From DASQFQ01 sp963811595 (GTDB taxonomy: Bacteria; Actinomycetota; Thermoleophilia; Solirubrobacterales; Solirubrobacteraceae): a DNA stretch of 64,000 nucleotides. Within the stretch, counting starts at the first letter, position 1, and every line of letters begins with the position of its first letter. This document shows positions 25,312 to 33,347 of the stretch, one piece after another. The stretch spans positions 124,001 to 188,000 of the forward strand of contig CAWERW010000013.1 of the NCBI GenBank assembly GCA_963811595.1. Direction: 5' to 3'. Made by a program: the position numbers and the translations under genes. The notes under the pieces were generated by a model. It was not told where the DNA came from and made no database searches. It saw only the letters and a list, made by a program, of their open reading frames with translations.

Positions 25312-26549
25312 CAGGCGCCCCGCTCCGCGCGGTCGTCGGCCGCGCCCAGCTCGGTCTCGGTGCCCTCGCCGGGCGGCACGGTCTCGCCCACGGGCTCGCC
25401 GCCCGTCGCCCCGCCGGCCAGCTCGACCACGCGCTTCGCGGCGCCGAGCATCGTCGCCTCGGCGTGCACGTTGGGGAGGTTCGCCTCGGCCAGCAGCTGC
25501 CGGCCCTCCTTGTCGTTCGTGCCGTCGAGCCGCACCACGAACGGCACGCTCGGCTTGATCTGGTCGAACGCCTCGATCAGCCCGCGCGCGACCTCGTCGC
25601 AGCGCGTGATGCCGCCGAAGATGTTGAACAGCACGGCAGTCACCTTGGGGTCGGACAGGATCACCTCGACCGCCTGCGTGATCGCCTCCGCCTTCGAGCC
25701 GCCGCCGGCGTCGAGGAAGTTCGCGGGCTTGCCGCCGGCCTGCGCGACGACGTCCAGCGTCGACATCACGAGCCCGGCGCCGTTGCCGAGGATGCCGACG
25801 TTGCCGTCGAGCTTCACGTAGGTCAGCCCGCGCTCCTTGGCCATCTGCTCCTGCGGGTCCTCGCCACCGGCGTCGCGCAGCTCGGCGTTGTCGGGGTGGC
25901 GGAACAGGCTGTTCCCGTCGAGCGTGACCTTGGCGTCGAGCGCCATCACCTTGCGGTCGCTCGTCACGATCATCGGGTTGACCTCGACGAGCATCGCCTC
26001 CTCGGAGGCGAACGCGTCATAGAGCTTGTTGAGCAGCGCGCCGACCGGGCGCACGACGTCGGCGTCGACGCCGGCCTCGAACGCGAGCCGGCGGGCGTGG
26101 AAGTCCTGGAAGCCGAGCAGCGGGTCGACGTGCAGCCGGGCGATCGCGTCCGGGTTGGTGTCCGCGACCTCCTCGATGTCCATCCCGCCCTGCGTCGAGA
26201 GCATCACGAGCGGCTTCTTGGCCGCGCGGTCGAAGACGATCGACGCGTAGTACTCCTGCGCGATGTCGGACGCCGCCTCGACCCACACCTCGTGCACGGT
26301 GAAGCCGCGGATGTCCATGCCGAGGATCGCGCGTGCGTGCTCCTCGGCCTCGGCGCGGTCCTGCGCGACCTTGATGCCGCCGGCCTTGCCGCGGCCGCCG
26401 ATCAGGACCTGCGCCTTGATCACGCACGGGTAGCCGATCTCGTCGGCGGCGGCGACCGCCTGCTCGACGGTGGACGCCGGCGATCCGGAGGGGACAGGGA
26501 CGCCGTGGCGGGCGAACAGCTGCTTGCCCTGGTACTCGAGGAGGTCCAT
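25311..26549 (-). CDS. sucC: Succinyl-CoA ligase, beta subunit
   Basis: 412 aa. N-terminal MDLLEYQGKQLFARHGVPVP, ATP-grasp domain with KAQVLIGGRGKAGGIK, and the C-terminal ligase half with GNGAGLVMSTLDVV, FLDAGGGS and NIFGGITRCDEVA. It ends with an acidic Gly/Glu-rich tail of about 30 residues beyond the fold, seen in related actinobacteria. First gene of the tightly packed minus-strand group that runs to the VOC gene. It also connects to the carboxylase/mutase genes of this window as the exit to succinate. Confidence 0.97.
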   Translation of the reverse strand: MDLLEYQGKQLFARHGVPVPSGSPASTVEQAVAAADEIGYPCVIKAQVLIGGRGKAGGIKVAQDRAEAEEHARAILGMDIRGFTVHEVWVEAASDIAQEYYASIVFDRAAKKPLVMLSTQGGMDIEEVADTNPDAIARLHVDPLLGFQDFHARRLAFEAGVDADVVRPVGALLNKLYDAFASEEAMLVEVNPMIVTSDRKVMALDAKVTLDGNSLFRHPDNAELRDAGGEDPQEQMAKERGLTYVKLDGNVGILGNGAGLVMSTLDVVAQAGGKPANFLDAGGGSKAEAITQAVEVILSDPKVTAVLFNIFGGITRCDEVARGLIEAFDQIKPSVPFVVRLDGTNDKEGRQLLAEANLPNVHAEATMLGAAKRVVELAGGATGGEPVGETVPPGEGTETELGAADDRAERGA

Positions 26550-26597
26550 GCGGGGCGGGGACTCTAGAAGAAAGGCCTGTCACAATGCACGGCCGCT

Positions 26598-27278
26598 ATG
26601 CCGCTCCCCAAGGAAGTCACCTTCGTCACGTTCGACGTCTACGGCACCCTGATCGACTCCGATACAGGGATCTACGAGGCGTTCTCCAAGGAAGCCGAGA
26701 AAGACGGCTACACGATCGCCCGCGACGAGCTGATCGCGCTCTTCAAGGAGACCCAGAAGGAGATCAAGAGCGGCTCCTACGAGCTCTACGCCGAGGTGCT
26801 GCGCCGCACCGCCGTGCAGATCTCCAAGCAGCTCGGCTGGCCGCTCGAGCCCTCGCGCTCCGGCTTCCTCCCCGACTCGGTCAAGCGCTGGCCGCCGTTC
26901 AAGGAGACCAACACGCAGCTCGAGCGCTTCAAGAAGAAGTTCGAGATCGGGCTGATCGCCAACGTCGACGACAAGCTGCTCGGCGAGACGCGCCGTCACC
27001 TGAAGCCGGACTTCGACCTCGTCGTGACCGCGCAGCAGGTCCGCTCCTACAAGCCCGACCCCGCGCACTTCAAGGAGTGCGAGCGCCGGGTCGGCGGCAA
27101 GAAGGGCTGGGTCCACGTGGCGTCCGACTACTACTACGACGTCGAGCCGTGCATCAAGGCCAAGGTCCCCGTGATCTGGGTCAACCGCAACAAGGAGCAG
27201 CTCGACTCCTCGCAGAAGAAGCCGACCGCGGAGGTCAAGACCCTCCTCGAGGCGGCCAAGCTGCTCGGCGCCGCCTGA
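26598..27278 (+). CDS. HAD-superfamily hydrolase, haloacid dehalogenase-like
   Basis: 226 aa. Motif I is FDVYGTLIDSD (nucleophile Asp at about 13), motif II sits in GLIANVDDK, the lysine is in SYKPDPAHF, and the acid motif IV is VASDYYYDVEPCIKAK. The helical cap lies between about 20 and 105. Motif I with a Tyr after Val matches type II haloacid dehalogenases and related phosphatases; substrate unknown. It is unusually rich in lysine for this window. It starts 48 bp from divergent sucC and is followed after 4 bp by the MBL hydrolase gene. Confidence 0.88.
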   Translation: MPLPKEVTFVTFDVYGTLIDSDTGIYEAFSKEAEKDGYTIARDELIALFKETQKEIKSGSYELYAEVLRRTAVQISKQLGWPLEPSRSGFLPDSVKRWPPFKETNTQLERFKKKFEIGLIANVDDKLLGETRRHLKPDFDLVVTAQQVRSYKPDPAHFKECERRVGGKKGWVHVASDYYYDVEPCIKAKVPVIWVNRNKEQLDSSQKKPTAEVKTLLEAAKLLGAA

Positions 27279-27282
27279 GCCG

Positions 27283-28047
27283 GTGAAGGCCGTCGGGTTG
27301 CACCCCGACGTCGTCGTCGTCACGTCGCGCTTCTGGCAGACGACCTGCACGCTGGTGCGCTCCGGCGAGGAGGCGTTCTGCATCGACTCGCCGGTCCTCC
27401 CCGACGAGCTCGAGGTGCTGCCGGCCGTCGCCGAGCAGGCGAGCTTCCGCATCGTCGGGCTGCTGGCCACGCACGCCGACTGGGACCACCTGCTCGGCCG
27501 CTACGCGTTCCCGGAGGCGTCGCTCGGCGTCGCGGAGTCGACCGCTCTGCGGCTGCGCAACGATCCCGGGCGGGCGCAGCACGCGATGCGCGAGTTCGAC
27601 GAGGAGAACTACATGGAGCGCCCCGGGCCGCTGGCGTTGCCGGGTCCGCAGACGCTGCCGGTGCCCGGCCACTGCGGGCTGGGCGAGCAGGAGCTCGAGC
27701 TGCACCCCGCCGACGGCCACACCGCCGACGGCATGGCGGTCTGGATCCCGTGGGCGCGCGTGCTCGTCTGCGGCGACTACCTCTCGCCGGTCGAGATCCC
27801 GATGCTCTCGCCCGGGGGATCGCGGAGCGCCTACCTCGCCACGCTCGCGCGGCTCGAGCCGCTGGTCGAGCAGGCCGACCACGTCGTCCCCGGCCACGGC
27901 ACGGTGATCGACGGCGCGCGCGCCGCCGCGATCCTGCGCGAGGACCGCGCCTACCTCGAGGCGCTGCCCGACGCGAAGCTCCCGCTCGCGCGGCGCACCG
28001 GCGCGCAGAAGCGCATCCACGCGGACAACGTGGCCGCCCTCGCCTAG
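27283..28047 (+). CDS. MBL-fold metallo-hydrolase
   Basis: 254 aa. Metal motif THADWDH near residue 62 (the usual HxHxDH with Asp in place of the second residue's His), later PVPGHCG, HPADGHTADG, CGDYLS and VVPGHGTVIDG in the expected order. The HxD variant still gives the second-metal ligands Asp/His. The GTG start is 27283. Probably cotranscribed with the HAD gene before it and the amidohydrolase after it (10 bp). Substrate unknown; glyoxalase II-like or lactonase-like roles are possible. Confidence 0.85.
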   Translation: MKAVGLHPDVVVVTSRFWQTTCTLVRSGEEAFCIDSPVLPDELEVLPAVAEQASFRIVGLLATHADWDHLLGRYAFPEASLGVAESTALRLRNDPGRAQHAMREFDEENYMERPGPLALPGPQTLPVPGHCGLGEQELELHPADGHTADGMAVWIPWARVLVCGDYLSPVEIPMLSPGGSRSAYLATLARLEPLVEQADHVVPGHGTVIDGARAAAILREDRAYLEALPDAKLPLARRTGAQKRIHADNVAALA

Positions 28048-28057
28048 CGTCTTGCCC

Positions 28058-28981
28058 ATGGCTTTGCTGAAGGTCGCTCTGGCGCAGGCTCGCAGCCACG
28101 GCGCCGACCCCGATCGCGCGCTGCGCGAGGGCGAGCGGGTGTGCCGGGAGGCGGCCCGCGCCGGTGCCGACGTGGTCCTGTTCCCCGAGCTGTGGCAGCT
28201 CGGCTACGCATCCTGCCCGGCCGAGCCTGCGCAGCGCGCAGCGTGGCTGGCGCACGCCACGACGCTCGACGGACCGTTCGTCTCGCGCTTTCGCGAGCTG
28301 GCGCGGGAGCTCGGCCTCGCCATCGTCATCACCTACCTGGAGGACTGGCCCGGCGCCCCGCGCAACACGGCCACGCTCATCGACCGCCACGGCGACCCGG
28401 TGCTGACCTACGCCAAGGTGCACACCTGCGACTTCGGCATGGAAGCCGCGTTGACGCCGGGGGACGGGTTCCGCGTCGCCGACCTCGACAGCCGCGCCGG
28501 GACCGTCCGGGTGGGCCTGATGATCTGTTATGACCGCGAGTTCCCCGAGTCGGCGCGTGTGCTGATGCTCGGCGGCGCCGAGCTCATCCTCACGCCGAAC
28601 GCGTGCGGGCTGGAGGCCGACCGGCTGGGGCAGTTCCGCGCCCGCGCGTACGAGAACATGGTCGGCGTCGCGATGGCCAACTACGCCACGCCGGACCCGG
28701 CCGCCGACCTCAGCCACCTGGGCCCGCTCGACGTCTGCAACGGGCATTCGGTCGCGTTCAGCGGCGTCAGGTTCGACCGCGAGGGCAATGCTCTCGACCA
28801 CAAGCTCGTCGAGGCCGGCGAAGGGGAGGAGCTCCTCCTCGCGAGCTTCGACCTCGATGCGCTGCGCGCTTACCGCGCGCACGAATGCGCGGGCGACGCA
28901 TATCGCAAGCCCGCGTTCTACAAGGCGCTCTCCGATGACATGCCGTTGCCGGTGTTCGACCGAGCGGACAGTCGCCGCTAG
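28058..28981 (+). CDS. Carbon-nitrogen hydrolase (nitrilase superfamily amidase)
   Basis: 307 aa. Triad Glu44 (FPELW), Lys120 (YAKVH) and Cys157 (MICYDREFPES). The cysteine context CYDxxFPE is that of amidases/carbamoylases and not true nitrilases. It ends with a 25-residue tail after the fold (CAGDAYRKPAFYKALSDD), like N-carbamoylputrescine or aliphatic amidase relatives. ATG 28058 was preferred to a TTG two codons earlier. The stop overlaps the convergent GNAT stop (CTAG). Confidence 0.88.
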   Translation: MALLKVALAQARSHGADPDRALREGERVCREAARAGADVVLFPELWQLGYASCPAEPAQRAAWLAHATTLDGPFVSRFRELARELGLAIVITYLEDWPGAPRNTATLIDRHGDPVLTYAKVHTCDFGMEAALTPGDGFRVADLDSRAGTVRVGLMICYDREFPESARVLMLGGAELILTPNACGLEADRLGQFRARAYENMVGVAMANYATPDPAADLSHLGPLDVCNGHSVAFSGVRFDREGNALDHKLVEAGEGEELLLASFDLDALRAYRAHECAGDAYRKPAFYKALSDDMPLPVFDRADSRR

Positions 28982-29436
28982 CCCCAGCCGTCCGGCACGT
29001 TCTCGTCGATCCGGCGGCGCATGAACACACCGCTGGGGCCGAAGCCGAGCGAGCGGTAGAGGCCCTGAGCGGGGGCGTTCTCCTCGCCCGTGTCGAGCTC
29101 GAGGCGGCGGCAGCCACGCTCGCGGGCGCGCTCGATCGCGAACGACACGAGCGCCCTCCCGACTCCGGTCCCGCGCGCCTCCGCGCGCACGAAGACGTCC
29201 TCCACGTGGCAGTCCTCGGCGTCCCACCAGACGCCGTAGCGGTAGCGCAGCTGGACCACGCCCGCCGGCGGGTCGCCGCCGAGCAGGTAGTCGACGTCGT
29301 CGCGCCCGATCAGGCGCCGCACGCCCGCGAGCATCGCCTCGTCGGGCGGCCAGTGCCGCCCCTCGTGGTCGCGGAAGTCGCACAGCAGCCGCGCGACGAC
29401 CTCGGCGTCGTCGGGGCCCGCGACCCGGACCGTCAC
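28978..29436 (-). CDS. GNAT-family N-acetyltransferase
   Basis: 152 aa. The acetyl-CoA loop is EARGTGVGRALVSFAIERARERG, preceded by the strand VEDVFVRA; the last strand is LYRSLGFGPSGVFMRRRI. GTG 29436 overlaps the TGA of the carboxylase alpha gene (GTGA), so the two are coupled. The substrate is unknown; protein, aminoglycoside or metabolite acetylation are all possible. Confidence 0.88.
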   Translation of the reverse strand: MTVRVAGPDDAEVVARLLCDFRDHEGRHWPPDEAMLAGVRRLIGRDDVDYLLGGDPPAGVVQLRYRYGVWWDAEDCHVEDVFVRAEARGTGVGRALVSFAIERARERGCRRLELDTGEENAPAQGLYRSLGFGPSGVFMRRRIDENVPDGWG

Positions 29437-31190
29437 TTGATGACGGCGAGCAGGTCGCCGCTCTTGACCGCGGCGCCCTCGGAGATCGGCAGGTCCTCGA
29501 TCGTGCCCGCCTTGTGGGCGGTGATCTCGTTCTCCATCTTCATCGCCTCGATGATGCAGATGAGCTGGCCCTCCTCGACCTCGGCGCCCTTCTCCACCAG
29601 CACCTTCCACATGTTGCCCTGGAGCGGCGAGGTCAGCTCGTCGCCGCCTCCGCCGCCCCCGCTCTTGGCGCGCTCCGAGCGCGCCGGCTTGCGCGCCTGC
29701 GCGGGCGCCGCCCCGTTGGCGGGCGCGAGCATCGGCTCGCCGTGGACGGTGACCTCGAAGCGCTTGCCCGACACCTCGACGGTGTACGAGCGCTCGACCG
29801 GCTCCGGCTCGTCCTCGTCGCGCTTCTCGGGCTTCGGCTGCGCGAGCTCCTTGAGCCACTTGCGGTCGCCGATCAGGTCGCGGCAGGTCTCGCCCTTGGA
29901 CCACTGCTCGGAGGCCATGATCGCCTTGTGGAACGGGATCAGGGTGGTGACGCCCTCGATCTCGAACTCCTTGAGCGCCCGCAGCATCCGCGCGGTGGCG
30001 CCCTCGCGGTCGGTGTCCCGGACGATCAGCTTGGCGACCATCGGGTCGTACAGCGGCGTGATCTCCGAGCCGGAGAGCACCCCGGAGTCGACGCGCACGC
30101 CAGGCCCGCTCGGCTCGCGGTAGTGCGTGACCGTCCCGGGGGCGGGAGCGAAGTTCTTGGCGGCGTCCTCGGCGTTGATGCGGCACTCGATCGCGTGGCC
30201 GCGGAGCACGACGTCCTCCTGGGCGATCGAGAGCGGCTCGCCCGCGGCGATCAGGATCTGCTCGCGCACGATGTCGATGCCGGAGACCTCCTCGGTCACG
30301 CAGTGCTCGACCTGCACGCGCGTGTTCATCTCGAGGAAGTAGTACTCGCCGTCCTGCAGCAGCCCCTCGATCGTGCCGGCCGAGTGGTAGCCGACCGCCT
30401 TGGCGGCGTCGACGGCGATCTTGCCGATCTTCTCGCGCAGCTCGTCGTCGACCAGCGGCGCCGGCGACTCCTCGATCAGCTTCTGGTGGCGGCGCTGGAT
30501 CGAGCAGTCGCGCTCGCCGAGGTGGATCGTGTTGCCGTCCTTGTCGGCGAGCACCTGGACCTCGACGTGGCGCGGATCCGGGAGGTAGCGCTCGAGGTAG
30601 ACGGTGTCGTCGGAGAAGAACTTCTCGCCCTCGCGCGCGGCGCCCTCGAACGCCTCCTGCAGCTTGCCGGGCTCCTCTGCGACGCGGAAGCCCTTGCCGC
30701 CGCCGCCCCCCGCGGCCTTGACCGCGATCGGGTAGCCGATGTCCTCGGCGATCTTCTGCGCGTCCTCGAGCGTCTCGACCGGCTCGGTGGTGCCGGGCAC
30801 GATCGGCACGCCGGCGTCCTTCATCAGCTCGCGGGCGCGGGTCTTGGAGCCCATGGCCTCGATCGCCGCGGCGGGGGGCCCGATGAACGTGATCCCGTTC
30901 TCCTCCAGCGCGGTCGCGAAGGCGGCGTTCTCGGCCAGGAACCCGTAGCCGGGGTGCACGGCCTCGGCGCCGGACTCCTTGATGACCTCGAGCAGCTTGT
31001 CGACCTTGAGGTAGGACTCGGCCGCCGGGCCCGGACCGAGCAGGTAGGCCTCGCCCGCCCGCTTGACGTGCTGCGCGTCGCGGTCGGCCTCGGAGTAGAC
31101 GGCCACGGACGCGATGCCGAGCTCGTCGAGCGCGCGGATCACGCGGACGGCGATCTCCCCACGGTTGGCGACGAGGACCTTGCTGAACAT
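29433..31190 (-). CDS. Acyl-CoA carboxylase alpha subunit (biotin carboxylase + BCCP)
   Basis: 585 aa from MFSKVLVANRGEIAVRVIRA. Biotin carboxylase domain (1-450) with KAAGGGGGKGFR, the EMNTRVQVEH motif and SIQRRHQK. After a linker comes a biotinyl domain ending the protein, with the biotinylated lysine in EAMKMENEI. This is the AccA3/PccA type that serves acetyl- or propionyl-CoA carboxylase depending on its beta partner. An in-frame GTG seven codons upstream is possible but adds an unconserved DILPPP leader. The candidate beta and epsilon partners are 6-8 kb away on the same strand. The GNAT gene is coupled downstream. Confidence 0.95.
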   Translation of the reverse strand: MFSKVLVANRGEIAVRVIRALDELGIASVAVYSEADRDAQHVKRAGEAYLLGPGPAAESYLKVDKLLEVIKESGAEAVHPGYGFLAENAAFATALEENGITFIGPPAAAIEAMGSKTRARELMKDAGVPIVPGTTEPVETLEDAQKIAEDIGYPIAVKAAGGGGGKGFRVAEEPGKLQEAFEGAAREGEKFFSDDTVYLERYLPDPRHVEVQVLADKDGNTIHLGERDCSIQRRHQKLIEESPAPLVDDELREKIGKIAVDAAKAVGYHSAGTIEGLLQDGEYYFLEMNTRVQVEHCVTEEVSGIDIVREQILIAAGEPLSIAQEDVVLRGHAIECRINAEDAAKNFAPAPGTVTHYREPSGPGVRVDSGVLSGSEITPLYDPMVAKLIVRDTDREGATARMLRALKEFEIEGVTTLIPFHKAIMASEQWSKGETCRDLIGDRKWLKELAQPKPEKRDEDEPEPVERSYTVEVSGKRFEVTVHGEPMLAPANGAAPAQARKPARSERAKSGGGGGGDELTSPLQGNMWKVLVEKGAEVEEGQLICIIEAMKMENEITAHKAGTIEDLPISEGAAVKSGDLLAVIK

Positions 31191-31288
31191 CGGCGGCGGC
31201 AGGATATCCACGAGCCCGCTGTTGGGACTTGTTGCCGTTCGTTGTCGCGCGTCCCGAAAGCGGCAGATCCGGTGCCACGCTGCGCCGC

Positions 31289-32746
31289 ATGTCCCGCGTC
31301 GGCGCGACCGCGCTCGCGATCCTGACCGCCGGAACGCTGCTGATCCGCACCGGCATCCTCGACAGCGGCTACTGGATCGACGAGGCGATCACGGTCGGCA
31401 TCGCCTCGCACGACCTCACCGACATCCCGGACCTGCTGCGGCTCGACGGATCGCCGCCGCTCTTCTACCTGCTGCTGCACGGCTGGATGGCGCTCGCCGG
31501 CACCGGCGAGGCGGCCACGCGGGCGCCCGCGCTGCTGTTCGCGCTGCTCGCGGTCCCGGTCTCGTGGTGGGCGGGCACCGCCGTCTTCGGGCCGCGCGCG
31601 GGCGCGTTCGCCGCCGCGGGCGCGGCGGGCTCGCCGTTCCTCACCTACTACGCGCAGGAGGCGCGCATGTACTCGCTCGTGACGGTGCTGTCCGTGCTGG
31701 CGTGCGCGAGCTTCGCGCTCGCGTTCCTGCACGGCCGGCGCGGCCACGTGTGGCTGCTCGGGGTGTGGGTCGTGCTGCTGCTCTACACGCACAACTGGGC
31801 GCTCTTCCTCGTCGCGGGCCTCGGCACCGGCTGGCTGTGGCTGTGGCGGCAGGGGCGCGTCGACGGCCGCGAGGGCGCGCTGCTGGCGGCCGGCGTCGCG
31901 CTCGCCTACGCGCCGTGGGTGCCGAGCCTCGTCTTCCAGGCCGCCAACACGGCCGCGCCATGGGCCGAGCGCCCGAACCCGCTGTACCTGCTCGGCATCC
32001 CCGGCGGGCTGTTCGGCTACGCAGCGTTCCCGCTGCTGGCGCTGGCCGCGGCGTTCGCGCTCAAGCGCGGCCCGGTGCCGGAGGGCGTGCGGATGCTGGC
32101 GCTGATCGGGGGCGTCGCCGCGCTGGCCGCCTTCGCCGGCTCGCAGTTCGAGCCGGCGTGGGCGACGCGCTACCTCGCCGTGCTGTTCGGCCCGCTGCTG
32201 CTGATGCTCGCCGCGGTGCTCGCGCGCGGCGCCGGCTGGTCGTGGGTGGCGCTCGCGGGCGTGCTCGCCGTCTGGCTCATCTCCGGCCCCGCGCCGGCGA
32301 AGAGCAACGTGCGGACGGTGGCGGGCGCGGTCGCGCCCGCGCTGCACGCCGGCGACCTCGTCGTCACCTCGCAGCCGGAGCAGGTGCCGGTCCTGCACCG
32401 ATACCTGCCGCCCGGCCTGCGCTTCCTCACGCCGCTCGGCAGCGTCCCCGAGCCGCGGGTGACGGACTGGCGCGACGGCGTCGAGCGCCTGCGCGCCGGC
32501 ACCGCGGAGCGCGTGCTGGCGCCGGAGATCGAGCGGCTCCCGTCCGGCCGCCGCGTCCTGCTCGTGTGGCCGGTCGTGCGGCGGCGCTCGCAGGCGCCCT
32601 GGAACCGGGCGGTGCGGATCCGCACGCGCGAGTGGCGCGCGTGGCTGCGGGCGGCGCCGCGACTGCGCGCGATCGGGAGCGCCCCGCGCTCGACCTGGCC
32701 GCGCCGGCGCAGCCGCGTGCGGACGGAGCTGTTCCAGGTGCGCTAA
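31289..32746 (+). CDS. GT39-like (ArnT/PMT) membrane glycosyltransferase
   Basis: 485-aa integral membrane protein. After the first helix, the motif GYWIDEAITVG supplies the acidic pair near residue 35 that PMT/ArnT enzymes use in the first extracytoplasmic loop. It is followed by SPPLFYLLLHGWM and LTYYAQEARMYSL, the family's standard motifs. About ten membrane helices follow up to residue 350; the last 130 residues are soluble. It would move a sugar from a polyprenyl-phosphate donor to a protein or lipid outside the membrane. ATG 31289 was chosen over earlier in-frame starts because it directly precedes helix 1. Confidence 0.85.
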   Translation: MSRVGATALAILTAGTLLIRTGILDSGYWIDEAITVGIASHDLTDIPDLLRLDGSPPLFYLLLHGWMALAGTGEAATRAPALLFALLAVPVSWWAGTAVFGPRAGAFAAAGAAGSPFLTYYAQEARMYSLVTVLSVLACASFALAFLHGRRGHVWLLGVWVVLLLYTHNWALFLVAGLGTGWLWLWRQGRVDGREGALLAAGVALAYAPWVPSLVFQAANTAAPWAERPNPLYLLGIPGGLFGYAAFPLLALAAAFALKRGPVPEGVRMLALIGGVAALAAFAGSQFEPAWATRYLAVLFGPLLLMLAAVLARGAGWSWVALAGVLAVWLISGPAPAKSNVRTVAGAVAPALHAGDLVVTSQPEQVPVLHRYLPPGLRFLTPLGSVPEPRVTDWRDGVERLRAGTAERVLAPEIERLPSGRRVLLVWPVVRRRSQAPWNRAVRIRTREWRAWLRAAPRLRAIGSAPRSTWPRRRSRVRTELFQVR

Positions 32747-32756
32747 TGCTTCGGGC

Positions 32757-33335
32757 GTGTCGCACCGTCTGATGCTCGTCCGCCACGGCGAGTCGACCTG
32801 GAACGCCGAGCACCGCTTGCAGGGCCAGGCCGACCCGCCGCTGTCCGACCTCGGCCGCGAGCAGGCGGCCGCGCTCGCGCCGTTCCTCGACGGCATCCCC
32901 GACCGCCGGCTGTCCTCCGACCTCGCGCGCGCGGTCCAGACCGCCGAGCTGATCGGGCTCGCCGGCGCGCCCACCGACGCGCGCTGGCGCGAGATCGACA
33001 TCGGCGACTGGGCGGGCCACACGCTGGACGAGCTCGACGCCGAGCACGTCGCCGCCTGGCGGCGCGGCGAGGCGGCGCCCCCGAACGCCGAGACGTGGCC
33101 CGAGTTCCAGGCCCGCGTGGCGGCGGCGGTCGACGAGCTCCGCGGGGAGGACGTTCTCGTGGTGACCCACGGCGGCTGCGTGCGCGCCGCGACCGCGCAC
33201 CTCACCGGCGCCGACCCGTACACGCTCGCGCCGCCCGCCAACGCCAGCCTGACGGTGATCGAGCACGGCGAGCGCGTGCGCCTGCACGCCTACGGGCTGC
33301 GCGCACCGGGCCCGGAGACGCCGGGCATCGCCTAA
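32757..33335 (+). CDS. Histidine phosphatase (phosphoglycerate mutase-like)
   Basis: 192 aa. RHGESTWNAEHRLQGQADPPLSDLG at residues 9-33 includes the phospho-accepting His10. SSDLARAVQTAEL, the acid in REIDIGDWAGH and the second histidine in VVTHGGCVR complete the active site. The group covers cofactor-dependent mutases, CobC and broad phosphatases. The length and lack of mutase-specific inserts favour a phosphatase. GTG start, 10 bp after the glycosyltransferase gene. Confidence 0.9.
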   Translation: MSHRLMLVRHGESTWNAEHRLQGQADPPLSDLGREQAAALAPFLDGIPDRRLSSDLARAVQTAELIGLAGAPTDARWREIDIGDWAGHTLDELDAEHVAAWRRGEAAPPNAETWPEFQARVAAAVDELRGEDVLVVTHGGCVRAATAHLTGADPYTLAPPANASLTVIEHGERVRLHAYGLRAPGPETPGIA

Positions 33336-33347
33336 CCTGCGCGCGGG

